Positions 33,574 to 43,277 of a DNA stretch of 49,618 nucleotides are shown piece after piece. This stretch comes from Planctomycetaceae bacterium (GTDB taxonomy: Bacteria; Planctomycetota; Planctomycetia; Pirellulales; Pirellulaceae). Location of the stretch: positions 1 through 49,618 of the forward strand of contig SKZY01000060.1 in the NCBI GenBank assembly GCA_007127095.1, read 5' to 3'. A program made the translations under genes and the position numbers. Numbering within the stretch: position 1 is the stretch's first letter; every line of letters starts with the position of its first letter. Under the pieces are notes generated by a model. It searched no databases and was not told the origin of the DNA. It saw only the letters and a program-made list of their open reading frames with translations.

Positions 33574-36500
33574 ATGAATCGCCCCCACCGGTCCCGCTTC
33601 GGTGTGACGCCGATGCTTGCTCCCTTACCCGTCATCGTCCGGTTGATCATCGTCTCGTTGATCGGAGTCGGTACCGTTGCGGCGGACGAGTCGTCACGGC
33701 CGATCGACTTCAATCGTGACATTCGTCCGATCTTGTCGGACCACTGCTTTGCCTGCCATGGCCCCGACGAAAACTCGCTGCAAGCGGGCCTGCGATTGGA
33801 CATCGCTGAGTCGGTATTCGCACCCGCGGATTCGGGAGAGCGGCCGGTCGTTGCGGGTGATCCGCAGGCGAGTGAGTTGCTGCGGCGGGTGTTGTCCGAA
33901 GATGCTGGCGAACAGATGCCACCGCCTGACGACGGCAAACCGTTGACGCCGGAACAGATGGAATCTTTGGTAAGGTGGGTGGAGCAAGGGGCAGAGTGGT
34001 CGCAACATTGGGCATTTGAACCGATCCGCAGTCCCGCACCGCCACGAGAGGAGTTAGCCGCCGGCAGCGTCAACAACCCGATCGATGCGTTCGTCTTGGC
34101 GAAGCTGAAGACATTGCAGTTGTCGCAAGCGCCTCGCGAGACGCGGGAACGGCTGATCCGCCGTGTGTCGCTTGACCTAACCGGTTTGCCGCCGACGATC
34201 GCGGAGGTCGATGATTTTCTAAACGACGATTCGGCTGACGCCTTCGAGCGAGTCGTCGATCGCCTGCTCGGAAGTGTCCACTTCGGTGAACGGTTGGCGA
34301 TTCCCTGGCTCGACCTTGCCCGCTATGGCGACACCAGCGGCTATCACAACGATTCGCTCCGTGACATGTGGTTGTGGCGTCAATGGGTGATCGAAGCATT
34401 CAACGCCAATTTGCCGTTCGACCAGTTTACGATCGAACAGCTCGCCGGCGACCTGATTCCCGATGCTTCGATCCGTCAACAGATCGCCAGCGGTTTTCAT
34501 CGCAACGTGATGACCAGCGATGAAGGCGGCTTGATCGATGCCGAGTATCGGAATCTGTATGTCGTCGATCGGGTCGCTACCACGGGCGTCACCTGGCTGG
34601 GGATGACAATTGCTTGTGCCCAATGCCATGACCACAAGTACGATCCGGTCTCGCAAGCCGACTACTATCGACTCTACGCGTTCTTCAACAACGTTCCGGA
34701 AAGTGGCAAGGATGGGGTTCGCGACCGCAATCCGGTTCCGTTCCTCCGCGTGCCATCAGCGGAACAGGAGTCGCGATTGGAGTTGTTGGAGCGGGACTTG
34801 CAGACGTCGGAAGCCGCGTTAGCTGCCTTCGAAGAATCGCTCCCAGCCCGTCAGACTGCTTGGGAGCAAGCGTTGTTGGCAGCCGACGAGTTACCGAAAC
34901 CGCCGATCGCAGCCGCTCATTTTCCGCTCGACAGCGACGGTGACGCGAAGCTTGAAGCGGGTGAATCGTTAAGCGCCACGGCGCATGGAGAGGCTCGCTT
35001 TGCTGACGGGGTCGTCGGGGCCAGTTTTGATGCCGACCAAGAAAATTGGTTCGAATATCGCGATCGGTTCGGGTTCGAGAAGGACCAGCCGTTTTCGGTC
35101 GCCAGCTTTTTGTACGTCACGGCTGAGGGCGGCGCCCCGCTGGGAAAGATGGATGATGCCAACGGTGCCCGTGGCTGGGATATCGAGTTTCATGGGTTGC
35201 GGCCGAGTGTCCACCTGATCCACCGCTGGCCCGACGACGCGATCCATATCCAAGCCGACCAGGACTTGCCGGCCGATACGTTTTCGCACGTGGCATTCAC
35301 GTATGACGGTTCGGGCAAAGCCGAAGGTTTGAAGTTGTACGTCAATGGAATGCTCGCCCAAACGTCGGTCAAACGAGATGGATTGCAAGGTTCGATCCGC
35401 AACGAAGTGCCGTTTGCGATCGGTCGCCGTGGCGCCGCCAGTACCCGCTTCACCGGTCGCATCGATGACGTGCGGATCTATCAGCGGGAGCTGTCGACGA
35501 CGGAGGTAGCGACGATCGGTGCTGGTGAGCGATATGAATTGGTCGCGATCGCGCCGGCTGACCGCAGCGACGAGCAGCGAGATCGCTTGGCCGAATTTTT
35601 TCGGCAGACGCAGTCGAGCGAATTGGCTCAACTGCAGAGTGACGTGAAGTCGGTGCGCCAGGCGAAGGACGAATTGATCGCTCAGATCCCGAACACCATG
35701 GTGATGGCCGAACGGGATGAACCTCGAGAAACGTTCATCAAGGTTCGTGGCGAATATGACCTCGACGGCGACCGCGTCGAGGCCGGCGTTCCCGGATTCC
35801 TGCCTCCGATCGAGGCGGACGCCGAGCCGTCGGCTCTCAATCGGCTCGACTTGGCCAAGTGGTTGGTGTCGCGTGACCATCCGCTGACCGCGCGGGTCAC
35901 GATCAACCGCTGGTGGGCGATGCTGTTTGGCAACGGGCTGGTTAAGACCGTGAACGATTTCGGATCGCAGGGTGAACCGCCGAGTCACCCTGAGTTACTC
36001 GATTGGTTAGCGGCCGACCTGATGCGGGACTGGGATACCAAGCGGGTGATCAAGCAGATCGTGTTGAGTGCGACGTATCAGCAAGCTGCGCGGGTATCGC
36101 CCGAATTATTGGCCGTTGACCAAGAGAACCGTTGGCTCGCCCGGGGACCACGTCAGCGGCTCGACGCCGAGTTGATTCGCGACAACGCCTTATCGATCGC
36201 GGGAATTTTGAATCCGGAGCTCGGTGGAAAGAGCATCAAACCGGCGCAGCCGGCCGGTACTTGGGAAATCAACGAAATGAGCGGCTATCGCTATGAGAAG
36301 TCGCGAGGAGCGGACCTCTATCGACGCGGGTTGTATGTCTACTGGCGGCGGTCGACTGTTTATCCTTCGTTCGTCACGCTCGACGCCCCGACTCGCGAAT
36401 TCTGTGTCGCCCAACGGGCCAACACGAGCACTCCTTTGCAATCGTTGGTGTTGATGAATGACCCGGTGTTTGTCGAGGCGGCACGGGCATTCGCGCAGCG

Positions 36501-36774
36501 GATTTTGGCCACACCAGGGCTCGATGACGCCGCCCGATTGCGACTGGCGTGGCGATTGTCGCTAGCGCGGCAGCCGACCACGGACGAGTTCGCGGTGCTC
36601 CAGCGGATCCTGAATCAACAACTCGAAACCTTCCGGCAAGATCCGCAGGCTGCTGCGGAATTGGTCGCCGTCGGTGACTTTGCCAGGCCTGAATCGTATG
36701 AAGCCGCTGAACTGGCAGCTTGGACCGCGGTCGGCAATGTACTTCTGAACCTCAATGAAACGATTTCGAACTGA
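33574..36774 (+). CDS. DUF1549/DUF1553 exported cytochrome with LamG-like insert
   Basis: 1066 residues. A leader (about 15-36) is followed by a PSCyt1 haem motif CFACHGPDE (58-66), DUF1549 (DAFVLAKLKTLQLSQAPRET, ERLAIPWLDLARYGDTSGYH, CAQCHDHKYDPVSQADYYRL), a LamG/concanavalin-like domain (about 450-640: RFADGVVGASFDADQENWFE, FSHVAFTYDGSG, LKLYVNGMLAQTS, GRIDDVRIYQRELS) and DUF1553 (LTARVTINRWWAMLFGNGLV, GPRQRLDAELIRDNALSIAG, PLQSLVLMNDPVF). The LamG part suggests carbohydrate binding, which the 22341-25343 paralogue lacks. The TGA stop overlaps the ATG of the DUF1501 gene by one base (TGATG), so translation is coupled. Confidence 0.94.
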   Translation: MNRPHRSRFGVTPMLAPLPVIVRLIIVSLIGVGTVAADESSRPIDFNRDIRPILSDHCFACHGPDENSLQAGLRLDIAESVFAPADSGERPVVAGDPQASELLRRVLSEDAGEQMPPPDDGKPLTPEQMESLVRWVEQGAEWSQHWAFEPIRSPAPPREELAAGSVNNPIDAFVLAKLKTLQLSQAPRETRERLIRRVSLDLTGLPPTIAEVDDFLNDDSADAFERVVDRLLGSVHFGERLAIPWLDLARYGDTSGYHNDSLRDMWLWRQWVIEAFNANLPFDQFTIEQLAGDLIPDASIRQQIASGFHRNVMTSDEGGLIDAEYRNLYVVDRVATTGVTWLGMTIACAQCHDHKYDPVSQADYYRLYAFFNNVPESGKDGVRDRNPVPFLRVPSAEQESRLELLERDLQTSEAALAAFEESLPARQTAWEQALLAADELPKPPIAAAHFPLDSDGDAKLEAGESLSATAHGEARFADGVVGASFDADQENWFEYRDRFGFEKDQPFSVASFLYVTAEGGAPLGKMDDANGARGWDIEFHGLRPSVHLIHRWPDDAIHIQADQDLPADTFSHVAFTYDGSGKAEGLKLYVNGMLAQTSVKRDGLQGSIRNEVPFAIGRRGAASTRFTGRIDDVRIYQRELSTTEVATIGAGERYELVAIAPADRSDEQRDRLAEFFRQTQSSELAQLQSDVKSVRQAKDELIAQIPNTMVMAERDEPRETFIKVRGEYDLDGDRVEAGVPGFLPPIEADAEPSALNRLDLAKWLVSRDHPLTARVTINRWWAMLFGNGLVKTVNDFGSQGEPPSHPELLDWLAADLMRDWDTKRVIKQIVLSATYQQAARVSPELLAVDQENRWLARGPRQRLDAELIRDNALSIAGILNPELGGKSIKPAQPAGTWEINEMSGYRYEKSRGADLYRRGLYVYWRRSTVYPSFVTLDAPTREFCVAQRANTSTPLQSLVLMNDPVFVEAARAFAQRILATPGLDDAARLRLAWRLSLARQPTTDEFAVLQRILNQQLETFRQDPQAAAELVAVGDFARPESYEAAELAAWTAVGNVLLNLNETISN

Positions 36775-38234
36775 TGATCAACGGTAACGAAAACTCATTC
36801 CGCCGGCTTCAGCGGCGGGCCTTCCTGCAAGCTAACTCAACCGGGTTGGGGGCATTCGGTCTGGCGTCTTTGGTGAACCCCGCCGCCTTCGGTCGTGAGG
36901 TCGCTGCGGCCGAGGAAAACCTCGCCGTCCCGGGCGCTTTGCAGCGACTTCACTTTCCGCCGCGGGCGAAGCGGATCATTTATCTGTTCATGTCGGGGGC
37001 GCCTTCACAACTCGACCTGTTCGACCCCAAGCCGACACTGATCGAAATGACCGGCAAGGACCTGCCGGAAAGTGTGCGTCAGGGGCAGCGGATCACGACG
37101 ATGACGAGCGGCCAAAAGAATTTGTTCTGCGTCGGTTCGCCGTTCAAGTTCGCCAAGCACGGCGAAGTCGGGATGGACATTTCGGAGTTGCTGCCCAAAT
37201 TGTCCGAGGTTGCCGATGAGTGTACGTTTCTTCGGTCGCTGCACACCGACCCGATCAACCATGACCCGGCTGTCACTTTTTTCGCCACCGGGAACCAACA
37301 GCCGGGCCGACCGACGATGGGTGCGTGGCTCGCCTATGGTCTCGGCAGTGACAGCGAAGAATTGCCGGCGTTTGTCGTCTTGACCAGCGGTGGCGGTGGT
37401 CAGACGCTGCAAACGCGGTATTGGGGCAGCGGTTTTTTACCGGCTCAATATGGCGGTGTCCAATTTCGGAACGCTGGCGATCCGGTGCTGTTCGTATCGA
37501 ACCCGCCGGGTATCAGCAGCGACAGTCGGCGAAAATTGCTCGACGCGACCAATGATTTGAATCGGATGGCGCTCGACACGGTCGGCGACCCGGCGATCGA
37601 GGCACAGATCGAAAATTACGAACTCGCCTTCCGGATGCAGACGAGTGTCCCCGAATTGACCGACCTGTCGCAGGAATCGACCGAGACGCTCGACCTGTAT
37701 GGCGCCACGCCGGGCCGTCCTTCGTTCGCCAACAATTGCTTGCTGGCCCGTCGGATGGCCGAACGCGGCGTCCGGTTCATTCAACTGTGCCACCGTGATT
37801 GGGACCACCACGGCGGCCTGCCGTCGGGGTTGCGGACCAAATGCGAGGAAACCGATCAGGCCGCCGCGGCATTGGTGATCGACCTGAAACGTCGTGGTCT
37901 GCTCGACGATACGATCGTCGTTTGGGGGGGCGAGTTCGGACGGACTGCCTACAGCCAAGGGGCGATCAAGCCGGACAACTTCGGACGCGATCACCATCCC
38001 CGTTGCTTCACCGTATGGATGGCCGGAGGGGGACTGAAACGGGGGTACATCCACGGGGAGACCGACGATTTCGGCTACAATATCACCCGTGACCCGGTTC
38101 ATGTTCACGATCTGCACGCGACGTTATTGCGGCAATTGGGCGTCGATCATAAGCGTTTGACCCATCGGCACGAAGGCCGCGATTATCGGCTGACCGACAT
38201 TGCCGGCAACGTGATCGACAGCTTGCTCACCTAA
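36774..38234 (+). CDS. DUF1501 family exported protein (third copy)
   Basis: 486 residues, starting in the TGATG overlap with the cytochrome gene. A leader of the RRAFLQANSTGLGAFGLASL type is followed by the DUF1501 core: IIYLFMSGAPSQLDLFDPKP, FLRSLHTDPINHDPAVTFFA, LPAFVVLTSGGGG, FIQLCHRDWDHHGGLP (metal-type DxxHH), WGGEFGRTAYSQG and FGRDHHPRCFTVWMAGGGLK, ending VHDLHATLLRQLGVDH. It is a sulfatase-superfamily relative of unknown activity. The one-base overlap argues that it and the LamG-bearing cytochrome are made in fixed ratio and act together. Confidence 0.94.
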   Translation: MINGNENSFRRLQRRAFLQANSTGLGAFGLASLVNPAAFGREVAAAEENLAVPGALQRLHFPPRAKRIIYLFMSGAPSQLDLFDPKPTLIEMTGKDLPESVRQGQRITTMTSGQKNLFCVGSPFKFAKHGEVGMDISELLPKLSEVADECTFLRSLHTDPINHDPAVTFFATGNQQPGRPTMGAWLAYGLGSDSEELPAFVVLTSGGGGQTLQTRYWGSGFLPAQYGGVQFRNAGDPVLFVSNPPGISSDSRRKLLDATNDLNRMALDTVGDPAIEAQIENYELAFRMQTSVPELTDLSQESTETLDLYGATPGRPSFANNCLLARRMAERGVRFIQLCHRDWDHHGGLPSGLRTKCEETDQAAAALVIDLKRRGLLDDTIVVWGGEFGRTAYSQGAIKPDNFGRDHHPRCFTVWMAGGGLKRGYIHGETDDFGYNITRDPVHVHDLHATLLRQLGVDHKRLTHRHEGRDYRLTDIAGNVIDSLLT

Positions 38235-38314
38235 GCGTGATGAAGCTGATGAGGGAGTTCAATCCGATCCTGACGTCGCCGCGGGGAATGCAACCAACCC
38301 GTACGCCCGCCGAC

Positions 38315-41300
38315 TCAGCGCGACAGGTTCGGCAATGTCCCCAATTGCAGCCGATCGAACTCGACGTTGATCACCTCCATCGTCCGGGTGTTGACGCTCA
38401 TCCGCTTCACCGCGACGTTCTCGCCGGCGGCACCGGTCGGCAACGTGCGGTGCATCGTCGCGCTGCGGGCGGCATCCCCCTCAATCAAGAAGACGTCCTT
38501 GGCGGCTGTGTAGGTTGCCCGTTGGGCCTGGCCGTTGAACAACCCGCGATCGTTGCGGGTTTGGAACAGAACACCGCCCAACGCTTCCATTTCCCAGGCG
38601 ATGTCGAGATCGCTTCGTTGGCGGGTCGAATCGACGCCGAGCCGTAGACGCTGGCAATCGAGCGTCGATTCACCCAACCGTAAACCTTGCATCGCTTCGG
38701 CGTCGATCAGGTCATCCCAGGCCTTCACCGGTCGACTGGCGACACGGACACCGGTGTAGAAGTCGAGACTCTGATTCGCCAAATTCGCCTCGAACGACTC
38801 CTTATATACCAAATGCATTCCGGTCAGTGAGAATCCGCCCAGCTTCCGGCCGTCACTCGTCACGCCGGCGCTCAACGATGTCGCAGCCGTCTGCATCCAA
38901 GCCCGATACCAGCCGGGGCCGGGACCACTCAGGAGGCTGCTTTCGGGGACGAAGGTCAATTCGGGGGCGGCCAACAAGTGACGCCCCTTGCGGACGCCGC
39001 GGGAGGTCAATTGGTTTGCCGTGACCAACAACGGGTTGTTATCCGATGAGGTCACCATGACCTGGCGTATGGTCGTCGACCGAATGCTGTCGAGTTCTCG
39101 CATCGCGACCGGTTGATCGAAGGCGACCCTTAGTTGGTCGCCAATCAAGCTGATGTCCCAGACATCCTGTTCGCGTCCTACCATCACCGTGCCACGGATA
39201 TCGATGCCGTCGGTCAACACGACGCGGGCACCATCGAACAGCATCTGGCCTCGCCAACGGCAGCGTGGCGGTGAGACCCACTTCAGCGGCATCGTCCCCG
39301 GGTTCAAAACTTCACCGCCGCGCCCAGACCGTCGGTCGGTAGGCTGATTGGCAACGTCGGCGGACGACTCCAACGGCGTCGGGGTCGGCTTGCCCGCAGC
39401 GACTCGCGGCAGCATCTCTGACGGCAATTGAAACTCGCCGGCATCGTTGATCCAGACCAGGTTGTCGGCCAACCGGACCTGGATCATCGGGCCGATAAAA
39501 TAGCCATCACCGACCGCCAATCTTGCCGGATCATCGATTCCGCTACCGATCTGCAGGATCTCATCACCCGATGAATCACGGATCTGTAGACGTTGGCCGG
39601 TCAACACGGCCGGCAGCGTTCCCGTCGGGGTCCGCAAGCTGTGTTTCAATGACACGTCGCCGACGACGGTCAGATCGCTGGCGGTCAGTTCGGTTCCCGA
39701 AATCCGTAGCCTGGCGTTGATCGTATCGCCATGGACCGTCGGCCGTGGACCGCTGACCGGTGACGCTGATCCGACCAGATTTGCTGTCGTCCCGTTTTCG
39801 TTTCTCCGTTCGTCATCCGGTTGGCGGACCCACTGACGGAGCGGGTGTGCCGTAGCCGTCGTTGCGGTGGCCGATTGCGTCTCCGGCGTTTCGTCGAAGT
39901 CAAAATAGAGCCGCAGTAAGCGGGTGGCGACATCGACCATCGGCGACTGCATGTTGACCCGGCCGGTCGCTTGGAATCGTTGTGGCCGCACCGAACGGAG
40001 CCAGGAGTCACCGGTCAAATCGTGGCTGCCGGCTTGCATCACCAGCAGCACCGAATCACAGGAAAACCGTCCGTCGTCATTCATCAAGGCGGTCACATCG
40101 CCATCGACACGCAACGAGAACTGTCCGTTCTCGTCCGGTTGGTCCAACTTGATGCCATCGGTCCAACGCAGACGCTTAACCGGCAACGGTGTCGGGCCAC
40201 CGAACTCGACCAATCCTGAACCGATCGCGTCGAAGGCGCCGATCTGAGTCGGGTCTTGCGGGTTGAGCTGATAAGAAAATTGCTTGAATCGCCAGGTGTG
40301 CCCCGAGTAGCTGATCCGTGCCCCGGCGCTGCCAGTCATCTGTAGTAACCCCGCCCGAGCGTCAAAATGGATCTGCTCGGCGGCGACCTCCGCCAAAAAA
40401 CTCGGCAGCTTGATCCGTGCCGGTTGTCCCTCGGCGACGATCGAATGCAAATAGTCGCCGATCTGCTCGGCGGCCGGTTGCGAATGTCCAGCGGGGTTCT
40501 TCAGTCCGAGAGAGGGCGACGGTTCGTCGACCGGTCGGAACAGGTTTGCGAATTGCAGTTTGAGCAGTTCGCAATCGAATTGATCGATCTCAGTCGCGGT
40601 ACGGTGTTCGAGTCGTACGCGGTCGTGCAGCGTCAGTTCATTCGACGCGAAATTGAATATCACTCGTCCGGCACAGCGGAGCTTCGCGCTCGCAGGTTCG
40701 GGGCTTGTGTCGGAGCTGTTGCCAAAGCTTCCGCCATCGCCGCTAATCGAATCGGTGGTCTGCGGCTCCTGGTCGAACTCACCCGCCGAACTAACCGCTG
40801 CATCGGACGTCTGGGATGGTTGATTGCCGACCTGCCAAAGCCCGCCACCGGGCAGCGGCACGGTCAGTTCGTCCAGGTAAATCAATTCCATCCGGTTAAG
40901 GATCGATAGGCCCCCTTCGCCGCCGGGTTGAATCCTGCCGAGCGGCGCCAGGTGCAACGTCAGGTCGCGGCCGGCCAGCCGAATCCCACCCATTCGTACC
41001 GAGATCGGCTGGGTCGTCCAGATCTTGCGAAAATCGATCCCGAAATCGCTGGAGACGATTTCGAGGTGTGCGGCTTCTCCGCCAGGCCTACCCATGTCGA
41101 AGCCGTTACCGACACTCCGGATTCGTACTTGGCCGATCATCCGGCCACGCTCGATCGGCGGCGCCCCGCCGCTCATCACGTCGAGCGATTCGCTGAACTT
41201 GATTTCAGCTCCCTCCTCAGCTTCGAGAATTAGCGGCGATTCGCTGTTCATCCCCAACACGACGGTCAATGGCCACAATTTCCATTGGTCGTCGCCAATC

Positions 41301-41548
41301 TGCTCCCAATTCTCGAACAGCAACGCCCCATCGCGGGTCTGCAATCGTTTGCAGTTTTCTTGTTGCCAGGCATCGGCGGGGAACAGAGCTGCCAACGATT
41401 CGTTACGGTGAAGCCCTGGTGTTTGTGCGAACTCGAGCGGTTCGATCGGGTCAGGCTCCAACCAACGAACGAACGTCAACTCATAGGTCACGCCGAGCGT
41501 CACCAGAGCTAGCATCGTCACGACGTATCGCTTCAATCGCTGCTGCAT
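38315..41548 (-). CDS. Giant envelope protein in the lptC-lptA position, LptA/OstA-like
   Basis: 1077 residues with one N-terminal transmembrane helix (about 9-26) and the rest predicted extracytoplasmic and beta-rich, as in LptC. Several segments have the look of LptA/OstA strands: RVIFNFASNELTLHDRVRLE, FDGARVVLTDGIDIRGTVMV, and near the end RATYTAAKDVFLIEGDAARS, very like the OstA 'A.YD.....L.LEGDA' unit. Gene order supports this: it follows kdsD and kdsC on the same strand, as lptC-lptA do in proteobacteria. I infer a periplasmic LPS-transport bridge protein, several times longer than LptC (about 190) plus LptA (about 180). This is not proven by sequence alone. Confidence 0.75.
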   Translation of the reverse strand: MQQRLKRYVVTMLALVTLGVTYELTFVRWLEPDPIEPLEFAQTPGLHRNESLAALFPADAWQQENCKRLQTRDGALLFENWEQIGDDQWKLWPLTVVLGMNSESPLILEAEEGAEIKFSESLDVMSGGAPPIERGRMIGQVRIRSVGNGFDMGRPGGEAAHLEIVSSDFGIDFRKIWTTQPISVRMGGIRLAGRDLTLHLAPLGRIQPGGEGGLSILNRMELIYLDELTVPLPGGGLWQVGNQPSQTSDAAVSSAGEFDQEPQTTDSISGDGGSFGNSSDTSPEPASAKLRCAGRVIFNFASNELTLHDRVRLEHRTATEIDQFDCELLKLQFANLFRPVDEPSPSLGLKNPAGHSQPAAEQIGDYLHSIVAEGQPARIKLPSFLAEVAAEQIHFDARAGLLQMTGSAGARISYSGHTWRFKQFSYQLNPQDPTQIGAFDAIGSGLVEFGGPTPLPVKRLRWTDGIKLDQPDENGQFSLRVDGDVTALMNDDGRFSCDSVLLVMQAGSHDLTGDSWLRSVRPQRFQATGRVNMQSPMVDVATRLLRLYFDFDETPETQSATATTATAHPLRQWVRQPDDERRNENGTTANLVGSASPVSGPRPTVHGDTINARLRISGTELTASDLTVVGDVSLKHSLRTPTGTLPAVLTGQRLQIRDSSGDEILQIGSGIDDPARLAVGDGYFIGPMIQVRLADNLVWINDAGEFQLPSEMLPRVAAGKPTPTPLESSADVANQPTDRRSGRGGEVLNPGTMPLKWVSPPRCRWRGQMLFDGARVVLTDGIDIRGTVMVGREQDVWDISLIGDQLRVAFDQPVAMRELDSIRSTTIRQVMVTSSDNNPLLVTANQLTSRGVRKGRHLLAAPELTFVPESSLLSGPGPGWYRAWMQTAATSLSAGVTSDGRKLGGFSLTGMHLVYKESFEANLANQSLDFYTGVRVASRPVKAWDDLIDAEAMQGLRLGESTLDCQRLRLGVDSTRQRSDLDIAWEMEALGGVLFQTRNDRGLFNGQAQRATYTAAKDVFLIEGDAARSATMHRTLPTGAAGENVAVKRMSVNTRTMEVINVEFDRLQLGTLPNLSR

Positions 41549-41612
41549 GCTCTCGATCGCGGGGCGCCGGTTCCCGAGCGAAGTCCGATTTCGCCGCCGG
41601 GATCGATGACCA

Positions 41613-42182
41613 TTACGCCCTGACGTATCCCTCCCAGATCGATTTGGCTTGCATCAAACGTTCGACCAACTCACGGACTGCTCCCTCGCCACCCCGACAC
41701 TCGGTCAGCCAACTTACCGAGTGGCGGACGTCTCGACAGGCGTCGGCCGGGGCGACCGATAAACCGACCCATTCCAACACGGCCAAGTCGGGTAGGTCGT
41801 CGCCGATGTAGGCGACTTGGTCAGCGACTAATCCGAGTTCATCGACCAATCGCTCGACCACCGGAAGTTTCGACTCAACTCCTTGAAATAGATGCCCGAT
41901 CCCCAATTCCGCTGCCCGTCGGGCGACCACCGAACTGTCTCGCGAACTGATGATCCCGAACTCCAGTCCAGCCGACATCCAGGCCTTGATCCCCATCCCG
42001 TCACGGACGTGAAATTGCTTGATCTCGTTGCCCGCGGTGTCGAAATAGAGCTGGCCTCCCGTCAACACGCCGTCGACATCTGACAAGAGCAATCGGATCG
42101 GCGCCGCGATCGCCGCATCAACGGCGGCAGGTTCATCGTCGGCCCTCGACTCTTGGCCGCTCCGCGTGGTTCGGTCAGCCAT
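41613..42182 (-). CDS. kdsC: Kdo-8-phosphate phosphatase KdsC
   Basis: 189 residues of the HAD superfamily without a cap domain. Motif I is LLLSDVDGVLTGG (DVDG at 35-38, nucleophile and acid/base Asp), motif II GIISSRDSS, the motif III Lys is in GVESKLPVV, and motif IV is YIGDDLPDL. KFHVRDGMGIK-like FHVRDGMGIKAW is a KdsC signature. It removes phosphate from 3-deoxy-D-manno-octulosonate 8-phosphate to give Kdo. An extra N-terminal 28 residues are polar. The start lies 3 bases after the kdsD stop, so both are surely in one operon. Confidence 0.93.
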   Translation of the reverse strand: MADRTTRSGQESRADDEPAAVDAAIAAPIRLLLSDVDGVLTGGQLYFDTAGNEIKQFHVRDGMGIKAWMSAGLEFGIISSRDSSVVARRAAELGIGHLFQGVESKLPVVERLVDELGLVADQVAYIGDDLPDLAVLEWVGLSVAPADACRDVRHSVSWLTECRGGEGAVRELVERLMQAKSIWEGYVRA

Positions 42183-42185
42183 CGG

Positions 42186-43277
42186 TTAAGCCCTTCGGCG
42201 AAGTTTGCCGTCGTGGCCGAACTCCACAATCGTAGCTGCCGATTCGCGACCACGACTGCCGCCCGCTGCACGGGTCGCTGGAGCCATCGCGATCGCATCG
42301 GTGATGTCGAGTAAACCGAGCGGGCGCCCCGATCGATCGAGTACCGGCAATTCACTGATCCGGCGATCCTTCAAGATCTCGATCGCATCGATCAGCAGTA
42401 CTCCTGAATCGACGCTCTGGAACTTCTTGGTCATCACCGCCGCGATCGGCAATTCGAGCGAGTTGACTTGCGGGTTCTCCATCAGTCGCGCGAAATCGCT
42501 ATCGGTGAACAAACCCACGAGTCGTCCGGTGTCATCGACCAACATCACCGCCCCGGTCCGCCGGCCGCCGCGACCGCTGGCGATGATCGTCTCGCGTACC
42601 GTCCCGCCGGCTGCCGCGACCCGACATTCTGCGACGGGCCGCATCAAGCGGTTGACGGGGGCGAGTTTTTGGCCCAGGTTGCCACCTGGGTGGAATCTCG
42701 CGAAATCGGCTGCCGAAAAGCCGATCAATCGACTGGCTAGGATCGCGATCGCGTCGCCTACCGCCATCATCAGAGTAGTGCTGGTCGTGGGGGCGAGGCC
42801 CAGCGGGTCGGCTTCGGCGTGCGGGCCGAGCGTGATCACGAGGTCGGCCAGTTCGGCCAACGGATTGTCGTTGGTCGCCGTAATCGCCAGCAGGCTCGAG
42901 GCATGCCGGTGCAAGTGAGGGGCGATTCGCAACACCTCTTCACTACGGCCGCTGTTGGACAACGCCAGCACGACGTCATCGCGGCCGACACGGCCTAAGT
43001 CGCCATGAATCGCCTCGCTGGGATGCAAGAAGTGGGCCCGATTGCCGGTGCTGGCGAGCGTCGCGACCAACTTTTGGCCGATTAAGCCGGCCTTGCCGAC
43101 CCCGGTAACGACGACCGAACCGCGGCAGGCGGCGATCCGCTCGGCCGCTTCGACCGCCTCGGGACCGATCTGGCCGGCCAAAGTTTGTAGCGCTGCCGCC
43201 TCGATCGCGACGGCTTCACGGATCACCCGCAACCGTTCCAGTTGAGTCGCAGGGAGGCCCGATGGATGGCTATTCAC
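42186..43277 (-). CDS. kdsD: Arabinose-5-phosphate isomerase KdsD
   Basis: 363 residues. A SIS sugar-isomerase domain (about 35-170) contains SVVVTGVGKAGLIGQKLVAT, FLHPSEAIHGDLG and VLALSNSGRSEEVL, followed by HAEADPLGLAPTTSTTLMMA and FARFHPGGNLGQKL, all typical of KdsD/KpsF. Two CBS domains follow (about 205-330). It converts ribulose 5-phosphate to arabinose 5-phosphate, the first step toward Kdo, in the cytoplasm. The C-terminus has an extra 30-residue Arg/Gly-containing tail. It sits between hemA (121 bases) and kdsC (3 bases). Confidence 0.94.
   Translation of the reverse strand: MNSHPSGLPATQLERLRVIREAVAIEAAALQTLAGQIGPEAVEAAERIAACRGSVVVTGVGKAGLIGQKLVATLASTGNRAHFLHPSEAIHGDLGRVGRDDVVLALSNSGRSEEVLRIAPHLHRHASSLLAITATNDNPLAELADLVITLGPHAEADPLGLAPTTSTTLMMAVGDAIAILASRLIGFSAADFARFHPGGNLGQKLAPVNRLMRPVAECRVAAAGGTVRETIIASGRGGRRTGAVMLVDDTGRLVGLFTDSDFARLMENPQVNSLELPIAAVMTKKFQSVDSGVLLIDAIEILKDRRISELPVLDRSGRPLGLLDITDAIAMAPATRAAGGSRGRESAATIVEFGHDGKLRRRA

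Noticed and set aside
34969-35988. 339-codon minus-strand frame inside the LamG-bearing cytochrome gene
   Set aside because: It is antisense to a well-conserved domain, has no motif or start context, and reflects high-GC frame openness.
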